In this document: piece after piece, positions 1-9,639 of the stretch
Position numbering within the stretch: position 1 is the stretch's first letter
How the letters are laid out: each line of letters opens with the position of its first letter
Origin: AP-15 sp963799085
GTDB taxonomy: Bacteria; Pseudomonadota; Alphaproteobacteria; ATCC43930; CGMCC-115725
NCBI GenBank assembly: GCA_963799085.1
Contig: CAWCWA010000017.1
Coordinates: 1 to 64,000 of the forward strand
DNA: 64,000 bases
Reading direction: 5' to 3'
Position numbers and translations under genes: made by a program
The notes under the pieces: model-generated
Told to the model about the DNA's origin: nothing
Seen by the model: only the letters and a program-made list of their open reading frames with translations
Databases searched by the model: none

Positions 1-270
1 TGCGGCGATGCCGGGCGTCCGGCCGTCTACACCGGCGAGGATTTGGCGGCGCGACGGGCTCGGCACGATGGATGATGCGGCTGCAGCGCAAGCGTCCGGA
101 CGGGTCGCCGATGTTCGCAAGGCCGCATCCGGCTCTGGTGCGTGACCGGGTGCGCCATGTTGGCGATCCTGTCGCGATGGTCGTCGCCGTGACCGTCGCC
201 GCGGGCAGCTGTTGAGCGGTAGCCTGATGGATTACGCGATGCCGCGTGCCGATAATCTCTGTGCGATGCC
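1..270 (+). pseudogene. Remnant of a CoxL/xanthine-dehydrogenase-type molybdopterin-binding subunit
   Basis: The first part reads as a CoxL-type N-terminal region (AVYTGEDLAA near base 30, then VRDRVRHVGDPVAMVVA at about 139-189). With a frame change it runs directly into GQLLSGSLMDYAMPRADNL (about 196-265), which belongs near the C-terminus of the same family. Several hundred residues are therefore missing and the remainder is a deletion scar. The gene starts outside the window. Family assignment rests on these conserved strings; the function is lost. Confidence 0.7.
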
Positions 271-539
271 TCCGCCACCGCCAAGCAACCGCGCGGCCAG
301 TGAAGAATTCTCCAGCGCCGAGCCGACCGCAAAACAAAGTCGAACCCCCGCCGCCGGCATATTTCCTTTTTGTTAGCCAGCGAGCATTTGATGGCGATTT
401 TACGGCGCTCGTCATAATATGCATTTATAGGTTTTGAGCGGGAGACGAGTAGCAATTGCACCGCAAAAACATAGGGCATTTCGGGCGTCATCTGGGTGGC
501 TCGTTTGGTCCTGCTGACCCGCCGAGCGATTTCCGCGCG

Positions 540-1335
540 GAACTCGACGGCCTTCCCCCCACCCAATCTTGCCGAATGGAACCAAGCCGCCATCGACAGT
601 GAGGTCCTGCCCCGTGATGAACGACGCGGCGTCGCCGGCGAGGAACACCGCGGCGTTGGCAATGTCGTCGGTAACTCCGGCGCGTGGAATTGGCTGCACA
701 GTTGCAAATAGATCCGATATGACACTAAGGGCCCGATCCGCGGCCGCGCCATCCAATCCAGCAGTCTTAGCGAAGATACCGCGTGACAATGCCTCCCGGC
801 GAAATTGTGTTGACGCGAACGCCCTTGCTGCTGATTTCCGAGGCCACATTGCGGGACAAATGAACGACCGCCGCTTTCGACGCGCTGTAGATATGCCCGG
901 AAGACCGCCCCGCAGACCGGCTGCGCTGGCGATGGTGATTATGCTGCCTGAGCCTTGGGCGATCATGATAGGTGCGGCATGCTTCATTCCAAACATTGCA
1001 CCCCGGACATTTGTATTGAAAACCGAGGAAAAATCGTGCGGCCTCTACCTCGGTGATACTGACCATAGGCGAACCGCTGCCCGCGTCAGTTGACTAAACA
1101 ATCCAGCCGCCCAAATTGGGTCGCGGCATGATCAATCATCGCCTTGACGCTGGCTTCATCGGTAACATCGGTCTGGATGAAGCTCATGTTGCGAGCCGCA
1201 TTTTGCCTCCAACTTCCGGCCTTCGGTTTCACGGCGACCGGCAGCGACAACACACGCCCCTTCGGCCACAAACATTTCCGCGATGCGTTCGCCAATGCCA
1301 CTGGTCGCGCCGGTGACGATCAGCCACTTTCCCAT
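540..1335 (-). pseudogene. Short-chain dehydrogenase/reductase, multiply frameshifted
   Basis: From the ATG at 1335 the Rossmann start MGKWLIVTGATSGIGERIAE is clear. Conserved SDR blocks then follow in changing frames: FIQTDVTDEASVKAMIDHAA, GSIITIASAAGLRGG, the catalytic YSASKAAVVHL, RVNTISPGGIVTRYL and finally FITGQDLTVDGGLVPFG. At least four frame changes are needed (roughly 1170, 1080-1000, 895 and 778), many more than in any core gene here, so this looks like true decay. It would have been an NAD(P)-dependent oxidoreductase of about 255 residues; the substrate is unknown. Confidence 0.75.
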
Positions 1336-2041
1336 CGAGTTGGCCCATGCAATGCCCCCTGAAGGAAACAGTCTCGCTCTGGTCAGATTAATCTTGCCCT
1401 CTTTCTTCGCGCGGAGCGTTAGTGTGAACCTATCATATATACTTTTCGTAAAGCCGGTTATGCGACAGCGGCGCCCCTGATTTTCTACAATCAACCTTTA
1501 TCCGACTATCGCCAATTTCTACCAACAGCACCCGATCGGATGCTTGTAATGGTACGGTTCTTGGCTTGGCGCTCTGCGCCCTTCGGTCGTTGCCGAGCTG
1601 TGACGCAAAAATTGCCATAATTGCATGGTAGCAACCGGGCTGTCGGCGGCGGGATTGCCGGGCGGAAAATGGGGGGGCGTGGGTCGATGGCCGGGGATTT
1701 TGGTGATAGCAGCTTCGTTGCAAATAACAGCAAAAAGCAGCAAAACGTGGAAGGAGGCAGGGCCGGTCTTTCACCAAGGGGCAAACCTGCAATCGCGCGG
1801 GCCGGGGCGGGGTAGGCGACTGGCGGCGTTCGTCGGGCGTCCGGTCGAAAGCATTGTCGGCCGCCAACAGTGGCGGCAGCGGCTGATTAGGCGCGGCGGG
1901 ATCGGCTCTCGCGCACACCGAAACCAATTCGCGCCGGCGCTCGCCCGGCAGCGCCAATGTGGGCAGCCTTGACCTGACCGAATGGCGTCCCCCTTCTCCG
2001 ATGCACCGGCGTCCGGCGGGGCGCTTGCCGCCCGCGGCAAC
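1336..2041. other. Gene-free stretch holding a dispersed repeat copy
   Basis: No convincing coding sequence is visible between the SDR remnant and the VOC remnant. The open frames here are low-complexity and match no family I recognise. The only structured item is the repeat copy at 1606-1776. Confidence 0.5.
1606..1776 (-). repeat. Dispersed intergenic repeat, copy A
   Basis: Read on the minus strand this contains TTTTGCTGCTTTTTGCTG, TGTTATTTGCAAC, CCCCGGCCAT and GCTACCATGCAATTATGGCA in that order. The same ordered blocks occur on the plus strand at 42985-43135 with diverged spacers. The element is about 160 bp, non-coding by appearance, and lies next to decayed genes in both places. What it is (a small non-autonomous element, an IS end or a structured RNA) is not known to me. 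Confidence 0.6.
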
Positions 2042-2683
2042 TTACCCGAGCGGGCCCTGGAACACCTGGTCGACATAGGTGTCGGACAAGGGCGGGAACG
2101 TCTGCGGCCAGGGCGTTCGACCCGCCGGCGTTCGGCGGCCGGCCGCACCCGCCCGTCCCAGCCGACCTGCTCCATGTAGTAGTAGAGTTGGATGCAATGG
2201 CCGTCGGGGTCGCGCGCAAAGGCGGCGTAGTCGATGCCGGGAGAGAGTTCGGGCGGGATCGCGTCGATGAATTCGACGCCATGCTCCTTCAGAAACGCCG
2301 TCGCCGCGCGCAGTTGCGCATAGCTGCCGAGTTCGACGCCGAACGACATGCAGGTCGAGTGCTCGCCGAGCCCCAGCGAGCGCCGCAACTCCATCGGGTA
2401 AAGCGCCAGGCTGTGATGCTCGGCGCCGCAGCGTAGAAGACGCAGCGCCCGCCATGGCACCGCGTCTCCTCGCTGACGACAAATGGTGGCAGACCGGGTT
2501 TCCGCGTCTTGTCGTGCAGCAGGCCGGCCACACCTTCGCGCATAAACCGCTTCTGCCAGCGCCACACACAAGGATCTCGCGCGGCTTCGACAGCCGGTTC
2601 CAGCCGATCTGCTCGATGCCGTAATACATCTCGTTGGTGTGGCCGTCGGGGTCGTAGACATAGACGTGCCAATTGCTGCCCGG
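2042..2683 (-). pseudogene. Two-domain VOC-family (glyoxalase/extradiol) dioxygenase, truncated and interrupted
   Basis: Bases 2683-2573 encode the end of a first VOC module (GSNWHVYVYDPDGHTNEMYY, then GIEQIGWNRLSKPRE). Bases of about 2480-2042 encode the second module (HHSLALYPMELRRSLGLGEH, STCMSFGVELGSY, FARDPDGHCIQLYYYMEQVG) and the tail LSDTYVDQVFQGPLG before the stop. The two parts are separated by a transposase fragment, the N-terminus is replaced by IS110 sequence, and a frameshift lies near 2110. The family contains metal-dependent ring-cleavage enzymes; this copy cannot be functional. Confidence 0.7.
2481..2568 (-). mobile_element. IS630-family transposase N-terminal fragment
   Basis: The reading WRWQKRFMREGVAGLLHDKT followed by RKPGLPP matches the helix-turn-helix region typical of IS630-family transposases. 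Only about 29 codons remain and they sit inside the VOC remnant. No terminal repeats were identified. Confidence 0.6.
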
Positions 2684-2686
2684 CAT

Positions 2687-3533
2687 GTCGCGGCCGATTT
2701 CGGCGAGGATGACGCCAGCGCTCAACTCGCTGACGCCGGGAATGGCGGTCGAGAGTTGGACCGCGGCGCGAAAGGGCTCGACCCGGGCGTCGACCTCCTG
2801 ATCGATCCGGGTGACGGCGGCGTCGATCGCATCGACATGCCGGAGCAGAAGGCGCGGCATGAACCGATGATGGCCGCTCGCCCGACCGCGCAACGCCGCC
2901 TCCAGTTTCGGCCGGGCTGGCCTTGAGCCGCCGGTGGGCCAATGCCGCCAAAGCCTCGGGGTTCGGTCTCGCCGGCGATCAACGCTTCGATCACGCGAGG
3001 CCGGACAGGCTCACGATGTCGGCGATGACCGGGTCGAGCTTGATATTGGCGTCCTGCAACGTCTTCGGGAGCCGCTGGACGTGCCCGCCGCGCTCGCCCA
3101 GCTGCTCGCGGGCGCGCGACAGGTTGCGCGTCTCCGGGGTCCGCCGATCCGGCGCGAAACTCCCGCGGGACCAGCCCGCGCGCCAGCCGTTCGGCCAGCC
3201 AGGTGGCATCGTCGACGTCGGTCTCGCGGCCCGGCGCGTTCTTGACGCGCGCCGCGTTCGCCAGCACCAATCCGAACTCGCCAGCCGCCAACACACCCCC
3301 GTGGCCAACACACCCCCGTGGCCTCCATCACGCTGCGCGCGCGGCCTTCGACCGACGGCCACTCCGACAAGGCCATCAGCCCCTTGGTCGTCGTCTTGAA
3401 CGACCTCGCCTGTCGCTTTCACATCGCCATCGACCATGTGGCGGACGCAGGTCCACGACGGCATCCCCCGCTTTCGCGAGGGCAGGCTCTTATGAACGTC
3501 TAAACCGGCGCAACGCGGATGCGGAACTTCCAT
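2687..3533 (-). pseudogene. IS110-family transposase remnant
   Basis: Start motif MEVPHPRCAGLDVHK (3533), then VLANAARVKNAPGRETDVDD, ATWLAERLARGLV, LQDANIKLDPVIADIVSLSG and, towards the end, LLRHVDAIDAAVTRIDQEVD and AIPGVSELSAGVILAEIGRD. All are IS110 DEDD-transposase landmarks, in shifting frames. The C-terminal Tnp_20 part stops abruptly at 2687, where VOC dioxygenase sequence begins. It is dead, and one frame change coincides with a 17-bp tandem duplication at 3287-3320. Confidence 0.75.
3287..3320. repeat. 17-bp tandem duplication inside the IS110 remnant
   Basis: The unit GCCAACACACCCCCGTG occurs twice head to tail, followed by the first three bases of a third unit. A 17-bp duplication shifts the frame and helps explain the transposase inactivation. 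Confidence 0.85.
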
Positions 3534-3781
3534 CATCCCTCCTCGACGCCGCCGGCGCGGGATCCCGTCGAAGAAATCTAGAGCTCGTGCTGTCGGGCTG
3601 TCGCCGGCCCACGGCACGATCCGGGGTGCCTCGGGGATCCCGGGTCCGACCGACGGGCTCGCTCGCGCCAAGAAAACACCGACCTCCGCGCCGGCGGCGC
3701 CAAGCCTGTCCCAGCCTCCCACCCGTTTCATGTCCCGTGCGTCGGGAATGCTGCTGGGGGCTAACTAATTAACGATAATGG

Positions 3782-3856
3782 GGCGAGTGACCGGATTTGA
3801 ACCGGCGACATCCAGATCCACAATCTGGCGCTCTAACCAACTGAGCTACACCCGCC
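3782..3856 (-). tRNA. tRNA-His (GTG anticodon)
   Basis: The minus strand folds as a full cloverleaf: acceptor GCGGGTG/CACTCGC with one G-U pair, D stem GCTC/GAGC, anticodon stem CCAGA/TCTGG around the loop TTGTGGA (anticodon GTG), and T arm GCCGG/CCGGT with TTCAAAT. A G at position -1 opposite discriminator C73 is the tRNA-His identity element. CCA is not encoded. Confidence 0.95.
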
Positions 3857-3951
3857 GCCGGAGGTTGAGGTAGTGGTTGAAGCTCGCGGCGTCAAGACGA
3901 GCCACAAAGTCGAGGTTGGGCTAGCGCGCGAGGCTGCCTACATTCCCGCAG

Positions 3952-5435
3952 ATGACGAGCGCTCGCGACGGCTGGCTGAAGAAAGCGCTGCTGACGCCGC
4001 GGCAGATGGGCGAGGCCGACCGGCTGACGATCGCCGGCGGGCTGCGGGGCATCGTGCTGATGGAGAAGGCGGGGCTTGCCGTCGCCAACGCCATATCGCG
4101 GCGCTGGCCTGCGCGGCCGCTCGTGGCGCTGTGCGGGCCGGGCAACAATGGCAGCGACGGCTTTGTCGCGGCGCGAAGTCCTTAAGGCGCGCGGCTGGCC
4201 GGTGCGACTGGCGCTGCTCGGCGAGCGCAGCGCGCTGAAGGGCGATGCGGCCGAGGCGGCGGCGCATTGGACGGGGCCGATCGAGGCCTTGAACCCGGCG
4301 GTGCTCGATGATGCCGCCCTCGTCCTCGATGGCATTTTCGGCGCCGGGCTGGCGCGCCCGGTGGAAGGGTCGGCGCGCGCGGTGATCGAGGCGGTTGGCG
4401 CGCGCGGATTGACGGTCGTCGCGATCGACGTGCCGAGCGGCGTCGATGGTGCCACCGGCGAGGTCCGCGGCGCTGCTCCGCGTGCGGCGCTGACCGTGAC
4501 CTTCTTTCGCAAGAAGCCCGGCCACCTGCTGTTTCCCGGTCGCGAATATTGCGGGCAGACCGTGCTGGCGCAGATCGGCATCCGGCAGTCGGTGCTGGAG
4601 GAGGTCGTCCCGGATACGGTTGAGAACGATCCCGTCTGGTGGCGGGATCACCTCCCGCAGCCAACGGCCCGATGGCCATAAATACACGCGCGGCCACGCC
4701 CTTGTCGCAGGCGGCGCGGCGATGACCGGGGCTGCCCGGCTTGCCGCCAGGAGCGCCGCGCGCCTTGGCGCCGGGCTCGTCACACTCGCCGCTCCCGAAA
4801 CAGTGTTTCCGATCTATGCTGCGGCCCTGGCCGGGGTCATCGTCCTCCCCGTCGCCGATCTGGACGATTTCCAGGGATTGCTTGCCGACAAGAGGCGCAA
4901 TGCTGCGCTGATCGGCCCCGGCGCCGGGCTGGGCCCCGAGACCCGGGAGAAGACCAGGGCGATTCTCGCGGCGGGCAAAAGTGCGGTCCTCGACGCCGAT
5001 GCGCTGACCTCCTTCGCCGATGCGCCCGAGCAATTGTTCGCGGCGATTGGCGCGCCTTGCGTGATGACGCCGCACGAAGGCGAATTCGCGCGGATTTTCG
5101 ACGTCGCGGGCAGCAAGATTGAGCGCGCTCGCGCGGCCGCGCGGCGGGGCGGGGCGGTCGTCGTATTGAAGGGGCCCGACACGGTTATCGCCGCCCCCGA
5201 TGGCCGTGCCGCGGTCAATGCGAACGCGCCGCCTACCCTCGCAACGGCCGGCAGCGGCGACGTGCTCGCCGGCATGATCCTCGGCCTCCTGACGCAGGGT
5301 ATGGACGCTTTCGCCAGCGCCGCCGCGGCGGTCTGGCTGCACGGCGCAGCGGCCCGACGGATCGGCGCCGGGCTGGTAGCCGAGGATCTGGTCGAGGCGC
5401 TGAGTCCGACGCTCTGCGAACTCGGACCAACATGA
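3952..5435 (+). CDS. nnr: Bifunctional NAD(P)H-hydrate epimerase / ADP-dependent dehydratase (two frameshifts)
   Basis: Repairs damaged NADHX/NADPHX: the N-terminal YjeF domain epimerises and the C-terminal ribokinase-like domain dehydrates with ADP. Seen: CGPGNNGSDGF and AIDVPSGVDGATGEV (epimerase), then GHALVAGGAAMTGAARLAAR, MTPHEGEFARIF, VVLKGPDTVIA and LATAGSGDVLAGMI (dehydratase). The frame breaks near 4174 and near 4660. In both places deleting one A of an AA pair restores VAARVLKA and PRPDGHKYTRG, so consensus error is likely. The stop overlaps the start of the malonyl-CoA decarboxylase gene (ATGA), suggesting translational coupling. Confidence 0.88.
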
Positions 5436-6948
5436 AAAATTCACGATTATTCGGGATTGACGGCGAGCCCGAGCTCCTTTCTCTCTCGCCGCCGATGAAC
5501 CCAGCCAAGGCCGCCATGACCGACCGCGCACCCGCCGGATTCTTCGAAGGGGTTTTCGACCGCACGTTGAGCAACCTGCGCATCGCCTGGCGCGAGATTG
5601 CCGAATCGGCGCGCGGCGTGCTGGGCGGCGCATCGCGGGTCGACGCCTCGGGCGACGATGTCGCGCAGCTGCGGCGGCAGATGCTGAACTGCCTCGATGG
5701 CCGTGGCGGCGAGGTGACAGCGCGGGGCGGGCGGCCGATCTGGGCCGCACCTATCTCTCGCTCAACGCCCGCGGGCGCGAGGCGTTTCTGCGGCTTCTTG
5801 CCGGCGAGTTCGATGTCGACCGCGCCCGGGTCGACCGCTGCTGCGTGGCGTTGGCCGAGGCCGCCGACCCGATCGCGCGGACCGCCGCCGAGCGGGCGTT
5901 GCGCGACGCGCTGGAGCCGCCGCGCATCACCTTGCTGCGGCAATTCAACGCTCTGCCCGAGGGCGTCAAGTTTCTCGTCGACCGCCGCGCCGAGCTGATC
6001 GATCTCGGCCGTAATGACCCGCTATTAGCCGGGCTCGGCGAGGATCTGCGGCGGCTCCTGGCCAATTGGTTCGACATCGGTTTTCTCGAATTGCAACGGA
6101 TCACCTGGGAATTGCCGGCGGCCCTGTTGGAAAAGCTGATGGCCTACGAGGCGGTCCACGAGATCCGCGGCTGGACCGATCTGAAAAACCGGCTCGAAGC
6201 CGATCGCCGCTGCTTTGCCTATTTCCACCCACGCATGCCGGACGAGCCGCTGATCTTCGTCGAGGTGGCGCTGGTTTCCGGCATGGCGAGCGACGTCAAC
6301 GCGCTGCTCGACGAGGCGGCCCCGGTCGACGATCCGCAGGCGGCCGACACGGCGATCTTCTATTCGATTTCGAACTGCCAGCGCGGCCTCGCCGGGATCA
6401 GCTTCGGCGACTTTCTGATCAAGCGGGTGGTCGACGCGCTGGCGACCGACCTGCCGCGGCTCAAGGTGTTCGCGACACTGTCGCCGATCCCCGGTTTCCG
6501 CGCGTGGCTCGACGCCCAGATCGCCGCTGCCCCGGACGAACTGCTGCTGCCGGCCGAGCGCAGCGCGATCGGGGTGCTTGGCGAAAGCGCTCCCGAGCAT
6601 GACCTAAAAGGATTGTTGGACCACCCGAACTGGCATGCCGAACCACAGATCGCGGCGGCGTTGCGGGGGCCGCTATTACGGCTGAGCGCGCGCTACCTTC
6701 TGCGTGAGCGGGCCCGTCCCGGCCGCGCGCTCGATCCGGTCGCGCATTTCCACCTGAGTAACGGCGCCCGGGTCGAACGGCTGAACTGGCTCGGCGACGT
6801 TTCGCCAAAGGGGCTGCAGCAATCCGCCGGCATCATGGTCAATTATCTCTATCGCTCGGGCGACATCGAGGCCAATCACGAGGCCTATCGGGGAGAAGGG
6901 CGGGTCGCCGCTTCCTCGACGATCCGCAATCTCGCGCGGACCGGCTGA
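5432..6948 (+). CDS. Malonyl-CoA decarboxylase (one frameshift)
   Basis: Converts malonyl-CoA to acetyl-CoA and CO2. The conserved MCD signature SISNCQRGLAGISFGDFLI and the C-terminal HFHLSNGARVERLNWLGD (active-site His region) are present, with an N-terminal helical domain (FDRTLSNLRIAWREIAESAR). The frame changes near 5725 in a G-rich run; a missing G would join GGEVTARG to ADLGRTYLSLNARGREAFL. Repaired length is about 505 residues, normal for the family with this N-terminal extension. It overlaps nnr by 4 bp. No matB or matC lies beside it. Confidence 0.88.
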
Positions 6949-7123
6949 GAGGCCGACGGGAGGGCCGCGCCGGGGCGTGGTCTTGATCGGCGCCGCACTC
7001 CGCCCAAGTCAATGCGGCCGCGATCGGCGCCGCCGCCGCGCCGCCTTCTAGTAGGTTGCAGACCCGGGCCATGCTAAGAACGACCCATTGCCGGGCGGGA
7101 GAGCTGCCCGGACAGGGTCGAGC

Positions 7124-7208
7124 GCGGGCGTGGCGGAACTGGCAGACGCACTGGATTTAGGTTCCAGCGATGGAAATCGTGGGGGTTCAAATCCCCCCGC
7201 CCGCACCA
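7124..7208 (+). tRNA. tRNA-Leu (TAG anticodon)
   Basis: Acceptor GCGGGCG/CGCCCGC with A73 and encoded CCA (7206-7208), a D loop of GGCGGAACTGGCAGACGC type, anticodon stem CTGGA/TCCAG around TTTAGGT (anticodon TAG), a long variable arm and a T arm with TTCAAAT. The long variable arm confirms a class II tRNA. Confidence 0.95.
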
Positions 7209-7249
7209 CGCCGGGCCCTTGACGACACCGGAACGATGGATTGACCGCG

Positions 7250-8740
7250 ATGCAAGTAACCGAAACGACCGCAGACGGCCTCAAGCGCGAATTCCGCATC
7301 GTGGTCCCGGCGGACGAACTCGAATCGAAGGTGGCCGGCCGGCTCGACGAGATTGGGCGGACGATCCGGCTGCCGGGTTTTCGTCCGGGCAAGGTTCCGA
7401 TGCAGATACTGCGTCGGCGCTACGGCCCCTCGGTCCTGGGCGAAGTGTTGGAAAGCACGGTGCAGGGAAGTTCGGCCGAGGCGATCCGCGAGCACAATCT
7501 GCGCCCGGCGCTGCCGCCCAAGGTTGACATCGTGTCGTTCAGCGAGGGCGCCGACCTCGAATACAACATGGCGGTCGAAGTCCTGCCCGACATCCCGGAG
7601 CCGAATTTCTCCGATCTCGGGATCGAACGGTTCGTCGTCGAGGTGCCCGAGGAGGATACCGACAGAGCGATCGAGCGGATCGCCGAACAGCAGCGCAAGT
7701 CGGAGCCGGTCGATCGCCCGGCCGATAGCGGCGATATCCTCGTCGTCGATGTCGAGGGCCGGGCCGAGGATCGCGAGATCCCGGGCGCCGGCGGCAAGGA
7801 CCGGCAGATCATGCTCGGTTCGGGAAGCTTCCTGCCGGGCTTCGAGGACCAGCTGATAGGCGCCGGCGCCGGGGAACACCGCACCGTGCGCGTTACCTTT
7901 CCCGAGGATTATGCAGCTCCCGATCTTGCCGGCAAGGAGGCGATCTTCGAGATCGACGTCAAGGAGGTACGGCACCGGGCGCCGCTCGCGATCGACGACG
8001 AGCTGGGCAAGGCGGTCGGGCTCGAGAGCCTGGCCGAGCTGCGCCAGGAGGTGCAGCAGCAGATGCAGCGCGACTACGACGTGGCCTCGCGGCTTCGCCT
8101 GAAGCGGGCGCTTCTCGACAAGCTCGCCGAGCGTTACGATTTTCCGGTGCCACCGGGCATGATCGACCTCGAATTCGACAGCATCTGGGCGCAATACCAG
8201 GCTGAGAAGGAGCGGGAACGAGAAGCGCGCGAAGCCGCGGCGGAACCGGCGACGGCGGGTCCGGAGGGCGAGGAGGCAGCCGTGGCGGCGCAGGAAGGCG
8301 AGGAGGCAGCCGCGGAAGCATCCCTGCAGGAAGCAGTGGTCGCGCCCGAAACGACCTCCGGCGAAGGCGAAGCGGGAGCGGCTCAAGAGAGCGAGGGCGA
8401 CGCAAAGGCCCGCGCGGAATACCGGGGGATCGCCGAGCGCCGGGTTCGCCTCGGCCTGCTGCTTGCCGAAGTCGGCCGCATGAACAACATCATCGTGACC
8501 CAGGACGAGCTGAACCAGGCGATCACCCGCGAGGCGCGGCGGCATCCTGGATACGAGCGCCACGTGCTCGACTACTACCGGCAGAACCCCGACGCCGTTG
8601 CCAATCTGCGGGCGCCGATCTTCGAGGACAAGGTGGTCGACTTCATCGTCGAACTGGCGAAGATCGAGGAGCGCAGGGTCACGCCGCAGGAGCTTCTGGC
8701 GCTGCCCGATCCAGATACCGAGGCCAAAGCGCCCGATTGA
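7250..8740 (+). CDS. tig: Trigger factor, ribosome-associated chaperone and prolyl isomerase
   Basis: Binds the ribosome exit tunnel and assists nascent-chain folding. Seen: N-terminal ribosome-binding domain with PGFRPGKVPMQILRRRYG, a central FKBP-type domain (SGDILVVDVEGRAEDR, LGSGSFLPGFEDQLIGAGAG) and a helical C-terminal domain ending in VDFIVELAKIEERRVT. The ATG at 7250 gives the usual start MQVTETTADGLKREF; a TTG three codons earlier is less likely. About 496 residues, longer than the usual 430-450 because of an Ala/Glu-rich insert encoded at about 8201-8410. It precedes clpP-clpX-lon as usual in Alphaproteobacteria. Confidence 0.97.
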   Translation: MQVTETTADGLKREFRIVVPADELESKVAGRLDEIGRTIRLPGFRPGKVPMQILRRRYGPSVLGEVLESTVQGSSAEAIREHNLRPALPPKVDIVSFSEGADLEYNMAVEVLPDIPEPNFSDLGIERFVVEVPEEDTDRAIERIAEQQRKSEPVDRPADSGDILVVDVEGRAEDREIPGAGGKDRQIMLGSGSFLPGFEDQLIGAGAGEHRTVRVTFPEDYAAPDLAGKEAIFEIDVKEVRHRAPLAIDDELGKAVGLESLAELRQEVQQQMQRDYDVASRLRLKRALLDKLAERYDFPVPPGMIDLEFDSIWAQYQAEKEREREAREAAAEPATAGPEGEEAAVAAQEGEEAAAEASLQEAVVAPETTSGEGEAGAAQESEGDAKARAEYRGIAERRVRLGLLLAEVGRMNNIIVTQDELNQAITREARRHPGYERHVLDYYRQNPDAVANLRAPIFEDKVVDFIVELAKIEERRVTPQELLALPDPDTEAKAPD

Positions 8741-8794
8741 TCGTCGAACCCGTTCGCCGCTCCGGTGGGCGCGGCGTTTGCCGAGGAGGCCAGA

Positions 8795-9433
8795 ATGCCC
8801 GATTATTTCGAACAGTACATGAACAATCTGGTGCCGATGGTGGTCGAGCAGACCAACCGCGGCGAGCGCGCCTACGACATCTATTCCCGGCTGCTGAAGG
8901 AGCGGATCATCTTCCTGGTCGGGCCGGTGCACGATGCGGTCGCCAGCCTGATCTGCGCCCAACTGCTGTTTCTCGAATCCGAGAACCCGACCAAGGACAT
9001 CGCGTTCTACATCAATTCGCCGGGGGGTGTCGTGACCTCCGGTCTGGCGATCTACGACACGATGCAGTACATCCGCTCGCCGGTCTCGACCGTCTGCATC
9101 GGCCAGGCCGCCTCGATGGGTTCGCTGTTGCTCTGCGCCGGCGCCAAGGGCAAGCGCTTCTCACTGCCGAACTCTCGAATCATGATACACCAACCTTCGG
9201 GCGGCGCCCAGGGTCAGGCCACCGACATCGAGATCCAGGCGCGCGAGATCCTGGCGCTGCGCGCGCGGCTCAACGAGATCTACGTGCGGCATACCGGCCA
9301 GCCGCTCGACACGATTGTCGCCGCGGTCGAGCGCGACAAGTTCCTGTCGCCGCTCGAAGCCAAGGAGTTCGGCATCCTCGACGAGGTGGTCGAAGCGCGT
9401 CCGGGCGGGCTGGAGGAGCGCGCCCGGGCCTGA
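8795..9433 (+). CDS. clpP: ATP-dependent Clp protease, proteolytic subunit
   Basis: Serine peptidase that forms the two-ring ClpP barrel working with ClpX or ClpA. Catalytic Ser is in GQAASMGSLLLCAGAKGKR, His in MIHQPSGGAQGQATDI, and Asp lies in the TGQPLDTIVAAVERDKFLS region. The ATG at 8795 has a strong GAGGAGG 6 bases upstream, so I prefer it to the GTG at 8765. 212 residues, full length. Lies between tig and clpX. Confidence 0.97.
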   Translation: MPDYFEQYMNNLVPMVVEQTNRGERAYDIYSRLLKERIIFLVGPVHDAVASLICAQLLFLESENPTKDIAFYINSPGGVVTSGLAIYDTMQYIRSPVSTVCIGQAASMGSLLLCAGAKGKRFSLPNSRIMIHQPSGGAQGQATDIEIQAREILALRARLNEIYVRHTGQPLDTIVAAVERDKFLSPLEAKEFGILDEVVEARPGGLEERARA

Positions 9434-9472
9434 GCGGGTCCGGCAGGCGTGGCAGCGTCTATGATTAAGTAG

Positions 9473-9500
9473 TTGTTGATCGGTCCGGAGCCCATATACT
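9473..9500 (+). promoter_or_regulatory. Candidate sigma-70-type promoter upstream of clpX
   Basis: TTGTTG (9473-9478), 16-base spacer, TATACT (9495-9500). It lies 140 bp before the clpX start in the clpP-clpX gap. Prediction only. Confidence 0.45.
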
Positions 9501-9639
9501 TGTGGTGCGGGGGCAAGACGGTGCGATGCCGTATGGCTCCGGGCCGGGCGGCGGGTTCGTCCTGCGCCCCGGTCGCCGAACCGCGGAGGAGAAGACCGGA
9601 GAGACCGGGGCTGCGCCCCCGGTCGATGACGGAGTGGCG

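Noticed and set aside
1519..1960. Overlapping minus-strand frames across repeat copy A as a small protein gene
   Set aside because: The two repeat copies do not preserve one reading frame, so coding is unlikely.
6949..7060. Direct repeat GATCGGCGCCGC before the tRNA-Leu
   Set aside because: A 12-base GC-rich repeat is expected by chance at this composition; no further structure.
7048..7392. Minus-strand frame with GGFEPPRFPSLEPKS over the tRNA-Leu
   Set aside because: Same tRNA-antisense artefact, and it overlaps the strongly supported trigger factor gene.
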